NCBI RefSeq assembly: GCF_900105985.1
Contig: NZ_FNUB01000005.1
Span: 186,001 to 250,000 of the forward strand
Length of the DNA stretch: 64,000 nt
Reading direction: 5' to 3'
Source of the DNA: Tenacibaculum sp. MAR_2010_89
GTDB taxonomy: Bacteria > Bacteroidota > Bacteroidia > Flavobacteriales > Flavobacteriaceae
Shown: piece by piece, positions 53,320 to 61,833 of the stretch
Position numbering within the stretch: position 1 is the stretch's first letter
Layout of the letters: each line of letters begins with the position of its first letter
The notes under the pieces: model-generated
What the model was told of the DNA's origin: nothing
The model's input: the letters and a program-made list of their open reading frames with translations, nothing else
The model's database searches: none
Program-made: the position numbers and the translations under genes

Positions 53320-54204
53320 ATGAATAAAGAATTATTTGAAAAAGTTATTGATAATTACGAAAGTTTAAAATACGGACTTTTAGATGCTCAAACTTTTAAT
53401 GAAGCTCATTATGGTTTTCCTGAGGTATATTATAAAATAATGGAAACTGATGAGCAAAGAGTGAATGCTTTTAAAAAGGCTTTTGAATTAAATAATAATT
53501 TTAAAGATGCTGTAGTTTGTGAAATAGGAGTAGGAACAATGCCTTTAACAAAATTATACATGCCTCATGTAAAAAAAGCCTATTTAATAGAAAACAATCC
53601 TGATTTAATTCCATTTATAAAAAAAGAAGTTGCCAAACATCCATGGGCAGCTAAAGTAGAAGTTATTTTTGCAGATGCCTTAACTGTTGAACTACCTGAA
53701 AAAGTAGATCATGTTATTGGTGAATTGATGAGTATTTACTGTGCTAATGAATTTCAAGTACAAATATTTCAGCACATGCGTAATTACTTAAAACCTGAAG
53801 GAAAGTTGTTTCCTAACAGAATTGTAAATTTTGCACGTTTATGTGAAGCAGAAATCGATGAAGATATTCATCATTATCCTGTAATGTTTACCAGGCATCA
53901 ACCAATGTTTTTATCACAACAATTTTTAGTAAACGAAATTGAATTGTTAAAAGAGAAAAAACAAGGTGTAAAGCTTAGCTTTTCTGTTCCTGTTTTATTT
54001 ACAGGAAAAGTGAATGCCTTGTATTTAGAATCGTATGTAGAAGTTAGTGAAGGAGCTAATTTTACAGGTACTGATAGTTTAATGCCTCCAACAGTATTAA
54101 AAACAACTAACACACTAGATGTTAAAGCTGGCGATTTAATCCACATTGATTTTAGTTTTGATTATGGTTCTTCACTTGATAAAATAAGCTGTTTTTTATC
54201 GTAA
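53320..54204 (+). CDS. PRMT-like SAM-dependent methyltransferase
   Basis: This 294-residue class I methyltransferase has motif I VVCEIGVGTMPLTKLYM (about 65-81) and post-I acidic Glu91 in YLIENNPD. An acidic loop GELMSIYCANE holds Glu135 and Glu144, nine residues apart, as in the double-E loop of protein arginine methyltransferases. The C-terminal half is beta-rich, like the PRMT barrel. The PRMT THW motif was not found. The substrate is unknown. A terminator follows. Confidence 0.75.
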   Translation: MNKELFEKVIDNYESLKYGLLDAQTFNEAHYGFPEVYYKIMETDEQRVNAFKKAFELNNNFKDAVVCEIGVGTMPLTKLYMPHVKKAYLIENNPDLIPFIKKEVAKHPWAAKVEVIFADALTVELPEKVDHVIGELMSIYCANEFQVQIFQHMRNYLKPEGKLFPNRIVNFARLCEAEIDEDIHHYPVMFTRHQPMFLSQQFLVNEIELLKEKKQGVKLSFSVPVLFTGKVNALYLESYVEVSEGANFTGTDSLMPPTVLKTTNTLDVKAGDLIHIDFSFDYGSSLDKISCFLS

Positions 54205-54225
54205 TTACCCACATTTATAAAAACA

Positions 54226-54265
54226 AAAAAGAGCCTGTAAATATATTTCACAGGCTCTTTTCTTT
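54226..54265 (+). terminator. Rho-independent terminator after PRMT-like gene
   Basis: The stem AAAAGAGCCTGT / ACAGGCTCTTTT is followed by T residues. Confidence 0.85.
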
Positions 54266-54330
54266 ATAAATAGTCATAAAAATTACTCAATTTGTGTTTT
54301 AATTTCTAAAAACTAATATTTTTCTAAAAT

Positions 54331-54367
54331 TAAAAACCCTGAAAATCAAAAGATTTACAGGGTTTTG
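54331..54367 (-). terminator. Terminator of tRNA-Cys
   Basis: The stem AAAACCCTG / CAGGGTTTT lies directly 3' of the tRNA on the minus strand, followed by T-rich sequence. Confidence 0.7.
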
Positions 54368-54438
54368 AGGTGTCGAGCGGATTCGAACCGCTGTAGATGG
54401 TGTTGCAGACCACTGCCTAGCCACTCGGCCACGACACC
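54368..54438 (-). tRNA. tRNA-Cys (anticodon GCA)
   Basis: The minus strand folds as a 71-base tRNA. It has acceptor GGTGTCG pairing with CGACACC, a D arm GCCGAGTGGCTAGGC, an anticodon loop CTGCAAC holding anticodon GCA, and the T loop GTTCGAATC. No CCA is encoded. The U-shaped neighbourhood has its own hairpin terminator. Confidence 0.95.
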
Positions 54439-54491
54439 TAATTAATTAGGACTGCAAATTTACATTTTTTATTGTTTAATCCAAATGTTTT

Positions 54492-54854
54492 TTAACTTTT
54501 ACGAACATCTTTTAAAACAATAACAACTTCTTCAACATTTCCGCCTATTGGAGGGTTAATTTTAGCAACACTTACCTCAGCTTCATCTACCATTGGTATT
54601 TCATGAAAAACTCTATCTAAAATACGTTTTGCTACATGTTCTAATAGCTTCGATCGTATTGCCATTTCTTCTTTTACAATATTGTTTAAATGTACATAAT
54701 CAACAGTATCGGTAAGCTCATCTGTTTGTGCCGATTTTTGTAAATCAGCCTTTACTTCTATATTAACTTTATATTCCGAGCCAATTTTAGCTTCTTCATC
54801 TAAACATCCGTGGTTTGTATACAAACGAATGTTGTTTACACGTATTATTCCCAT
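54492..54854 (-). CDS. folB: Dihydroneopterin aldolase
   Basis: This 120-residue enzyme of folate synthesis converts dihydroneopterin to 6-hydroxymethyl-dihydropterin. Seen are the start IIRVNNIRLYTNHGCLDEE (about 3-21), DTVDYVHLNN (substrate Tyr region, about 46-55), LLEHVAKRILD (about 70-80) and the C-terminal INPPIGGNVEEV with the conserved lysine just before (AKINPP). The length is normal. Confidence 0.93.
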   Translation of the reverse strand: MGIIRVNNIRLYTNHGCLDEEAKIGSEYKVNIEVKADLQKSAQTDELTDTVDYVHLNNIVKEEMAIRSKLLEHVAKRILDRVFHEIPMVDEAEVSVAKINPPIGGNVEEVVIVLKDVRKS

Positions 54855-54918
54855 AAGAACAAAGGTATATTAAAAATAGCTGTATTTTTATCAAAAGAAT
54901 TGAATTTATTAGAGAATT

Positions 54919-55791
54919 TTGAATAGAAAAAAGTTTTTACAATTAGCAGGATTATCATCGGTGTCAATGGCAATGAAGCCAATAACAGATTTAGAAAAAA
55001 TAATGGATGTGCTACCAAACACACCTAAAATGCCAGTGCTTTTTCTTGGTCATGGGACACCTATGAATGCTATTGAAGAAAATAAATACACCTTAGGTTT
55101 TAAAAAAGTTGCAAAAACATTACCTAAGCCTACTACTATAATTTGCGTTTCTGCTCACTGGTTAACTAAAGGGACAAAAATTACTGCTATGGAAAATCCA
55201 AAAACAATTCATGATTTTGGTGGTTTCCCTCAAGATTTATATGATGTAAAATACCCTTCAAAAGGTAATTCCTCTTTAGCTAAAGAAACACAAAAAATAC
55301 TTTTACCGAACACTAATCTAGAGTTAGATTATGATTGGGGATTAGATCATGGTGCTTGGTCAGTATTAAAACACTTGTATCCAAAAGCAGATATTCCTGT
55401 ACTACAATTAAGCATTGATTATTACAAGCCTGCCCTGTATCATTTTGAATTAGCTAAAAAGCTAACAAAACTTCGTTCTAAAGGAGTTTTAATTATTGGT
55501 AGTGGTAATATTGTACATAACTTAAAACGATTAGATAGTAACACCTCTAAACATGATTGGGGAAATGTGGCTAGAGAAAAATTAAACAACTTAATTTTAA
55601 ATGAAGATTTCAATCCTTTACTAGATTATCAAAAATTAGGAAAAGAGGTTCAACTAGCAATTCCTACTCCTGATCATTATTATCCATTAATTTATGCATT
55701 GGGTTTAAAAGAAAAAGGAGAAAATATTGAGTTATTTAACGACTCTTTACAAACTCCTAAAATAAGTATGACCTCTTTAAAAATAAGTTAA
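54919..55791 (+). CDS. DODA-type extradiol aromatic ring-opening dioxygenase (YgiD-like)
   Basis: The protein of about 290 residues belongs to the class III extradiol dioxygenase / 4,5-DOPA dioxygenase family. Metal ligands are in FLGHGTPMNA (His), CVSAHWLTKG (His), LDHGAWSVL (His) and, near the end, TPDHYYPLIYALG. The start is TTG at 54919 because a TAG lies a few codons upstream and MNRKKFLQLAGLSSVS is a normal N-terminus for the group in Bacteroidota; it also resembles a weak Tat-like signal. The physiological substrate is unknown. Confidence 0.88.
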   Translation: MNRKKFLQLAGLSSVSMAMKPITDLEKIMDVLPNTPKMPVLFLGHGTPMNAIEENKYTLGFKKVAKTLPKPTTIICVSAHWLTKGTKITAMENPKTIHDFGGFPQDLYDVKYPSKGNSSLAKETQKILLPNTNLELDYDWGLDHGAWSVLKHLYPKADIPVLQLSIDYYKPALYHFELAKKLTKLRSKGVLIIGSGNIVHNLKRLDSNTSKHDWGNVAREKLNNLILNEDFNPLLDYQKLGKEVQLAIPTPDHYYPLIYALGLKEKGENIELFNDSLQTPKISMTSLKIS

Positions 55792-55825
55792 AAAAACCTT
55801 TCTAATTAAAGAAAGGTCTTTTTAC
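55790..55825. terminator. Bidirectional terminator between convergent genes
   Basis: The arms AAAAAACCTTTCT and AGAAAGGTCTTTTT lie between the dioxygenase and the sortilin-like gene stops. Confidence 0.8.
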
Positions 55826-55827
55826 TA

Positions 55828-58653
55828 TTATTTTATTTCAAATTTTTGTTTGGAACTATTCATTACAGCTTTATATTTTCCTTTCGGTAAATAATAAACA
55901 CCATTTTTTGCTTTTTTAAGAACTGCATCTTCTTGCTTTTTTAAATAAGCCTTCTTTCCTTTCTTAGAAAAAGAAACATCGAATGAAACTTCGTTAAACC
56001 CTTTTTCAGCATCTACTTCAATTTCATTAATCAAAGTATCTTCATTAAATATATTTATAGTAACTTTCTTAGTTGAATTTACATAAAAAGGGATTTTTAA
56101 TTTAGGAGTATTTGGTTTTAACCATTTACTCCATGAGTTCCCCCAATAAGAACTTTTTCTAATATTTCTTATTTTAAATAAAGCATCTTCATTTTCAGCT
56201 TTCAACTTTTGTAGCGAAGTAATGTTTGCTTTGTATATACTTCTTCCATGAGTACCAACTACTAATTCTTTTGCTTTCGGTTGAATTACTAAATCATGAA
56301 CTGCTACATTTGGAATATTAGTAAACGAATGCCATTGTATTCCTTTATTTAAAGTAACGTACAATCCATTATCCGTTCCAACATATAATATATTTTCTTT
56401 TTCAGGATCTTCTTTAATAACATTCACTGGAGATGTTGGAATATTTCCAGCAATACTCGTCCATGTTTTACCATAATCATCCGATTGATAAATGTATGTA
56501 GTAAAATCATCAAAACGATATCCATTTAAAGTAGCATATACACGTTCTTTTTTATGCTTTGAAGCAATTACTCTACTTACCCAAAGGTTTTGAGGCAACG
56601 TATTCGAAATCTTCTCCCAAGTACCTCCACCATTTTTTGTAATATGAATATACCCATCATCAGAACCAACATAAATTACCCCAAACTGAAAAGGACTTTC
56701 AGAAATACTTGTTAATGTTCCATAAGCTACATTTCCTCTTTTACCACCTTGAGTTAAATCGCCTGAAATAGTTTCCCAATTACTTCCTTTGTTTAAAGAA
56801 CGATGTAATTTATTACCTCCTAAGTATAAAATATCTTGATTATGTTTTGACAACTGAATTGGAGTTTGCCAATTAAATCTATAAGGATTTTCTCCTAAAG
56901 TATGTTTTGGTTGTATATACGTTTGCCTTCCTGACTCTCTATTTATTCGATAATAATTACCAAATTGATATCCTGTATAAACAATATTTGGGTTTCTATC
57001 ATCAACTGCTACTTGCATTCCATCACCTCCCATTAAACTCTCATATGGGTTTTTACCGGTTTGCTTCCACCTTTTATTAACCTTCGCATTATTATTGGCT
57101 ACCCAAACTCCATTATCTTGCAAACCTCCATAAATTTTATAGTTTTTTTGATTATCTGCATATACAGAGTAGAATTGTCCTACTGGAGGAGTATTAAGTT
57201 TTATCCAACTTTCCCCATCATCATATGAAATATTTAAACCTCCATCATTTCCTTCAATTAAATGACCTTGTTTTTTAGAGTTCACCCATAAAGCTTGATG
57301 ATCAGCATGAACATTTTCTTTACTGATAGATTTAAATGTTTTTCCTCCATCTTTAGATTTTAAAATAGGAACTCCTAAAACATAAATAGCATTCTTATCT
57401 TGAGGATCTACTCTTACTTCTCCAAAATAATATCCATACGAATAATATAAATCATCTAAATACCCTTCATGTGTTTTCTTCCAAGACTCTCCTCCATTCT
57501 CGGTTTTAAAAACCTCAGCTCCAATTACTGGTGTATCAAATAATAAAGAGTTTGCATTTTCTAAATATTTAGCTAAATCAATTGGCTTTACGGATCCAGA
57601 CCTTACCATTTGTTTTACATTTTCAGCTCTATATTTCTCTTGGAATCCATTCATTTTTAAATATGAATTCAACTTTTTATCTTTTAATTTTAAAAACTCT
57701 GCTTTTGACATAGTTTTAAAATCGTCTTTTGTTAAAGCATTTGACTTTCCTTTTTTCTTCTTTCCTTTTTCTCTTCTAAATTGGTTGTCATGAAAAGCAT
57801 ACACCGTATTTTCATCAAAAACTGCTAAACCAATTCTTCCTACTCCATTTCCTTCAGGAAAACCATTGTCTTTCGAAATTTTAACCCAAGTACTCCCTGC
57901 ATCCATACTCTTGTATATAGCAGAATTTTTTCCATCTCCATCAAAATTCCATGCCTTACGTTCTCTTTCCCATGAAGCAGCATATAAAACATTAAAGTTA
58001 TTTGGACTCTGTTGAACATCAATAACACCAGTATTTTCGTCAACAAACAATGTTTTATTCCATGTTTTTCCTCCATCTGTAGTTTTAAATATTCCTCGTT
58101 CGTTATTAGATGAATATAAATGACCAATTACACCAATAATAACTTCGTCAGAATTATTAGGGTTAATTAATATTCTACCAATATGATGACTATCATGTAA
58201 ACCTACATTTATCCATGTTTTTCCTTTATCTGTTGATTTTAAAATACCTATTCCAGCATACGACGAACGCGATGAGTTGTTTTCACCAGTACCTACCCAA
58301 ATAGTACCCTTTTTCCAATCTACAGCAATATCTCCTACATTTTGGGTTGGCGAATTATCTAAAACTGGAGTAAAAGTAGTTCCATTATTATTGGTATACC
58401 ATACACCCCCAGAAGCGTAGCCCACATAAAATTCAGTCGTATTATCAGGATTTACATCAATATCAACAACACGTCCACTCATTACAGTAGGACCAATGTT
58501 CTCGAAAGGGATGTTTTTTACAATAGAAGCTTTACTTAACTCTTCTTTTTTAAGTAGAGCTTGCTGTATTGTTTTTGCGGAAGTTGGAACTTGTTGTTGA
58601 CCTAAAAGTGTAAGAGAAAACAACGCTAAAATTGTTTTTAAAAGCGTTTTCAT
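55828..58653 (-). CDS. Secreted sortilin (VPS10)/BNR-repeat beta-propeller protein
   Basis: This 941-residue protein has a signal peptide (LALFSLTLLGQQ) and many BNR/Asp-box repeats (KSTDKGKTWINVGL, KTTDGGKTWNKTLF, QSDDYGKTWTSIAG and others) arranged as two beta-propellers. This is typical of the VPS10/glycosyl-hydrolase BNR group in Bacteroidota. A charged insertion lies at about 300-360. The C-terminal part (after about 820) is a small beta domain of unknown role. No sialidase catalytic residues could be assigned, so a binding role is as likely as an enzymatic one. Confidence 0.88.
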   Translation of the reverse strand: MKTLLKTILALFSLTLLGQQQVPTSAKTIQQALLKKEELSKASIVKNIPFENIGPTVMSGRVVDIDVNPDNTTEFYVGYASGGVWYTNNNGTTFTPVLDNSPTQNVGDIAVDWKKGTIWVGTGENNSSRSSYAGIGILKSTDKGKTWINVGLHDSHHIGRILINPNNSDEVIIGVIGHLYSSNNERGIFKTTDGGKTWNKTLFVDENTGVIDVQQSPNNFNVLYAASWERERKAWNFDGDGKNSAIYKSMDAGSTWVKISKDNGFPEGNGVGRIGLAVFDENTVYAFHDNQFRREKGKKKKGKSNALTKDDFKTMSKAEFLKLKDKKLNSYLKMNGFQEKYRAENVKQMVRSGSVKPIDLAKYLENANSLLFDTPVIGAEVFKTENGGESWKKTHEGYLDDLYYSYGYYFGEVRVDPQDKNAIYVLGVPILKSKDGGKTFKSISKENVHADHQALWVNSKKQGHLIEGNDGGLNISYDDGESWIKLNTPPVGQFYSVYADNQKNYKIYGGLQDNGVWVANNNAKVNKRWKQTGKNPYESLMGGDGMQVAVDDRNPNIVYTGYQFGNYYRINRESGRQTYIQPKHTLGENPYRFNWQTPIQLSKHNQDILYLGGNKLHRSLNKGSNWETISGDLTQGGKRGNVAYGTLTSISESPFQFGVIYVGSDDGYIHITKNGGGTWEKISNTLPQNLWVSRVIASKHKKERVYATLNGYRFDDFTTYIYQSDDYGKTWTSIAGNIPTSPVNVIKEDPEKENILYVGTDNGLYVTLNKGIQWHSFTNIPNVAVHDLVIQPKAKELVVGTHGRSIYKANITSLQKLKAENEDALFKIRNIRKSSYWGNSWSKWLKPNTPKLKIPFYVNSTKKVTINIFNEDTLINEIEVDAEKGFNEVSFDVSFSKKGKKAYLKKQEDAVLKKAKNGVYYLPKGKYKAVMNSSKQKFEIK

Positions 58654-58773
58654 TAGTTATAGTTTGGTTTTTCAGGTTATGAAATTACTATAACTAGTAT
58701 CGAATTCAAAAAAATTAACAGAAATTATGATTCCCTTCAACTTCTTGACACATTTCTACAATAAAAAAATTGT

Positions 58774-58781
58774 TAGCTTTG
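58774..58781 (+). promoter_or_regulatory. -7 promoter box upstream of rimK-like gene
   Basis: TAGCTTTG matches TAnnTTTG. It is about 150 bases before the ATG, so a long leader follows (58782-58930) in which no structure was identified. Confidence 0.45.
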
Positions 58782-58930
58782 TAATGTCCTCATTTAAGGA
58801 TTGTACGTATGAAATTTAATTGTTAGTAGATACCTATAAAGGATAATCATTACTTTTAATATCTATTACAACCCTGTTGAATACCTAGTAATAAAGAATT
58901 TTTAACCTAATCTTTTACTTATTAAAATCT

Positions 58931-59833
58931 ATGAACATTTTTATTCTATCGGTTAGTGAACAGATTTATTCTACTAAGCGAATTTATGATGAAGCCATTA
59001 GCCGTGGGCATGATGTTAGTATTATAAATCACACTCAATGTTCTATTAAATTAAGTGGGGGGAAACGACAAATTATTTATGAAGGTGAAGATATTATTGA
59101 TGAACCAGATGTAATTATTCCAAGAATTGGAGCATCAGTTACAAGTCATGGAGCTGCTGTAGTAAAAGAGTTTGAAATGAATGGAGTTTTTAGTACCGCT
59201 CGTTCATTAGGAATTTTAAGAGCTCAAAATAAGCTACGTACCTTACAAATAATGAATAGAAAAAACATTCCAATTCCGGACACTGTTTTTTCTGCAAATA
59301 CTGAAAATATTAGTGAACAAATTCAATTACTTGGAGGAGCTCCAGTTATCATAAAGTTACAAGAAGGTACTCATGGCATGGGAGTTATCTTAGCCGAAAC
59401 TGAAAAATCAGCAAAATCTATTATCGATACACTCTATAGTATGAACACTAGTTTTTTATTACAAGAGTTTATTAAAGAAAGTAATAGTGAAGATGTTAGA
59501 GCTTTTGTAATAGGTGATAAAGTAACCTCGTCAATGAAACGAAAAGGATTGGAAGATGATTTTCGTTCAAATATTCATAGAGGTGGAAGTGGCTCTAAAG
59601 TCGATTTAACTTCAAAAGAAAAAGAAATGGCAATAAGAGCTGCTCATTATTTAGGGCTTCCAGTAGCGGGAGTAGACTTAATAAGATCAAAAAGAGGAGC
59701 TTTACTAATAGAAGTTAATTCAACCCCAGGTTTACAAGGAATAGAAGCTTTTACTAAGGTAAATGTAGCTGAAGAAATTATTAAATATTTAGAGAAAAAA
59801 TGTTCAACGAAGAATTCAAAAACGAAGAAATAA
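58931..59833 (+). CDS. rimK: RimK family alpha-L-glutamate ligase (ATP-grasp)
   Basis: This 300-residue ATP-grasp enzyme has the RimK pattern: PDVIIPRIGASVTSHGAAVV (about 57-76), KLQEGTHGMGVIL (P-loop-like glycine loop, about 139-151), FIKESNSEDVRAFVIGD (about 176-192) and VDLIRSKRGALLIEVNSTPG (metal ligands, about 259-278). RimK enzymes add glutamate to ribosomal protein S6 or make other glutamyl conjugates. The target here is unknown. Its 3' end overlaps the next gene by 34 bases. Confidence 0.92.
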   Translation: MNIFILSVSEQIYSTKRIYDEAISRGHDVSIINHTQCSIKLSGGKRQIIYEGEDIIDEPDVIIPRIGASVTSHGAAVVKEFEMNGVFSTARSLGILRAQNKLRTLQIMNRKNIPIPDTVFSANTENISEQIQLLGGAPVIIKLQEGTHGMGVILAETEKSAKSIIDTLYSMNTSFLLQEFIKESNSEDVRAFVIGDKVTSSMKRKGLEDDFRSNIHRGGSGSKVDLTSKEKEMAIRAAHYLGLPVAGVDLIRSKRGALLIEVNSTPGLQGIEAFTKVNVAEEIIKYLEKKCSTKNSKTKK

Positions 59834-60765
59834 TAATTCGTGGTGAAAAAATAGGTTTAGGAGAATCTAAACTCATAAAAATTTCTGTTGACAGACTACC
59901 AACAGGTACCTATATAGAGATTCCTGTATATATTTTTAATGGTGAAAAAGTTGGGCCAACAGTTTTACTTCAAGGAGGGTTACATGGCGATGAAACTAAT
60001 AGTATTGAATTAGTTAGAAGAATGCTAATTGATAAAAGATACAAAATTCATAGAGGTTGCGTAATTGTAGTTCCTTTATTAAATGTTTTTGGCTTTTTAA
60101 ACCTATCTCGCGACATGCATGGCAAAGATGTAAACCGAAGCTTTCCTGGATCTAATACAGGATCTTTAGCTAGTAGAATGGCACGTTATTTAATGAAAGA
60201 GCTTATTAAAAATGTAGATTTTGCTATTGATTATCATACTGGAGGAGCTCAAAGAAGTAATTTTCCTCAAATTCGTTTTACACCGCAAGATGAAAGAGCT
60301 TTAGAATTATCTAAAATATTTAATGCGCCACTAATGTTTGGTTCTAAGCTAATCCCGAAATCCTTCAGAAATGAATGTTATAAAAATAACATTCCTGTAA
60401 TTGTATACGAAGGAGGAGAATCATTACGTTTATGTGAAGATGCTATTCAACAAGGAATTAACGGAACGTTACGTATTTTAAAACACTTTCAAATGATTAA
60501 TGAAAATGTTGAGATTTCAAAAACCAAACAAAGTATATTTCTTAAAAAAAGAAAATGGATTAGAGCCAAAGTGGCTGGGTTATTTACAGCCAAAGTGGCT
60601 AATGGCACTTTTATAAAAAAAGGAGAAACATTAGGACATATTATGGATACTTATGGTGAAACAAATTTTACAGTAAAATCACCAATTAATGGATACATAA
60701 TTGCCAAAAATAATTTCCCCGTAATTAACATGGGAGATGCATTATTTCATGTAGGAGAGCTTTAA
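59800..60765 (+). CDS. Succinylglutamate desuccinylase/aspartoacylase family protein
   Basis: This 321-residue M14-type zinc amidohydrolase has metal ligands in GGLHGDETNSIEL (His and Glu, about 60-72) and DYHTGG (His, about 142-147), and the acid YEGGESLRL region (Glu, about 206-214). Its C-terminal domain (about 250-320) is a beta-sandwich hairpin unit with biotinyl/lipoyl-like repeats. The 34-base overlap with rimK suggests the two act together, perhaps adding and removing an acidic tag. That is an inference. Confidence 0.88.
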   Translation: MFNEEFKNEEIIIRGEKIGLGESKLIKISVDRLPTGTYIEIPVYIFNGEKVGPTVLLQGGLHGDETNSIELVRRMLIDKRYKIHRGCVIVVPLLNVFGFLNLSRDMHGKDVNRSFPGSNTGSLASRMARYLMKELIKNVDFAIDYHTGGAQRSNFPQIRFTPQDERALELSKIFNAPLMFGSKLIPKSFRNECYKNNIPVIVYEGGESLRLCEDAIQQGINGTLRILKHFQMINENVEISKTKQSIFLKKRKWIRAKVAGLFTAKVANGTFIKKGETLGHIMDTYGETNFTVKSPINGYIIAKNNFPVINMGDALFHVGEL

Positions 60766-60838
60766 AGTGCTGATTTTATTTGTTTTATTCGTTTTTTTTT
60801 AGTTAATTTATAATCCATTTAACTAACAAAAATCAATT

Positions 60839-61090
60839 ATGGAATTAATTATTAGCCTACTCACAGGTGCCCTAGGTGGAAACTTAGCTGGTGCTTTACT
60901 AAAAAAATTCTCTATGGGTACTTTATGGAATTCTGTTGTTGGAATTCTAGGAGGCGCATTAGGAAGTCAATTATTAGGAACATTAGGAATTGACTTAGGA
61001 GGAATATTAGGAAGCATTGCTGGCGGTGGAGTTGGTGGAGGAGTTCTAATGGTAATCATTGGACTTATTAAAAGTGTTATGGGTAAGTAA
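60839..61090 (+). CDS. Small glycine-rich membrane protein
   Basis: This 83-residue protein is rich in Gly and hydrophobic residues with repeated glycine-zipper spacing (GALGGNLAGALL, GGALGSQLLG, GGGVGGGVLM). It probably has two membrane helices. No family was assigned; glycine zippers often mediate helix packing or oligomerisation. It is 73 bases after the aspartoacylase gene and followed by a terminator. Confidence 0.7.
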   Translation: MELIISLLTGALGGNLAGALLKKFSMGTLWNSVVGILGGALGSQLLGTLGIDLGGILGSIAGGGVGGGVLMVIIGLIKSVMGK

Positions 61091-61111
61091 AGAAAAAGTA
61101 GAATGAAGGGT

Positions 61112-61143
61112 AAAAAGATGCTATTTAAAGCATCTTTTTTTTT
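61112..61143 (+). terminator. Rho-independent terminator after the glycine-rich gene
   Basis: The stem AAAGATGCT / AGCATCTTT is followed by nine T. Confidence 0.85.
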
Positions 61144-61170
61144 ACATTAGTTTGTCATAAAAAGCTAAAA

Positions 61171-61755
61171 ATGATAAAAAGTCAACTAACTTTTTCCAGC
61201 TACTTAAAAACTACAATAAAAAGCAAGTTGTTAGAAGCTCTCATACCAGAAATTATATCTTATTTTTCTAAAAAAGAACTTTCAAAGAATGATTTTTTTG
61301 TTAAAACTGGTAAGATACCTACTAGTTTTTGCTTTGTTGAAAGTGGTATTTTGCAACATTCAATACTAGTAAACGAGGAAGAAAAAACCACGTACTTTGC
61401 TTTAAAGAATACTTGTACAACTTCTTTAAAAAGTTTTTTACAAGAAATACCTTCCAGAAAAAACATAAAGGCTTTAAGTAAGTGTGTATTGTGGGTTATT
61501 GAAATTAATGACTTTAAATACCTTTTAAAAAACAATAAAGCTTTCTCCCAATTCTATTTTAACTTAATAGAGAATCAAATTTTTTTAATCGATGATTATC
61601 GTATCGATTTACTAACACTTAGTCCAGAAGAACGTTACCAGAAGCTTCTAATTAATGAACCTGATTTATTACAAAAGGTTCCTCTTCGTTATTTAGCTTC
61701 TTTTTTAGGGATTTCAACTAGAAATATGAGCAGAATTCGAAAAAACATAAAATAG
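61171..61755 (+). CDS. Crp/Fnr family regulator
   Basis: This 194-residue protein has a cNMP-binding-like N-terminal domain (FFVKTGKIPTSFCFVESGIL, about 41-60) and a C-terminal winged helix (RYLASFLGISTRNMSRIRKNI, about 173-193). It is shorter than Crp. No clear arginine for cAMP phosphate was seen, so the ligand is uncertain. The neighbours suggest no obvious target. Confidence 0.85.
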   Translation: MIKSQLTFSSYLKTTIKSKLLEALIPEIISYFSKKELSKNDFFVKTGKIPTSFCFVESGILQHSILVNEEEKTTYFALKNTCTTSLKSFLQEIPSRKNIKALSKCVLWVIEINDFKYLLKNNKAFSQFYFNLIENQIFLIDDYRIDLLTLSPEERYQKLLINEPDLLQKVPLRYLASFLGISTRNMSRIRKNIK

Positions 61756-61791
61756 TGCCATTTGGCTATAAACTATAAAGGTCTTTTTATG

Positions 61792-61799
61792 TAGTTTTG
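61792..61799 (+). promoter_or_regulatory. -7 promoter box upstream of pepP
   Basis: TAGTTTTG fits TAnnTTTG, 34 bases before the ATG at 61834. Confidence 0.5.
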
Positions 61800-61833
61800 A
61801 TTACTACATAACTTCTAAAAAAGAATATAACTC

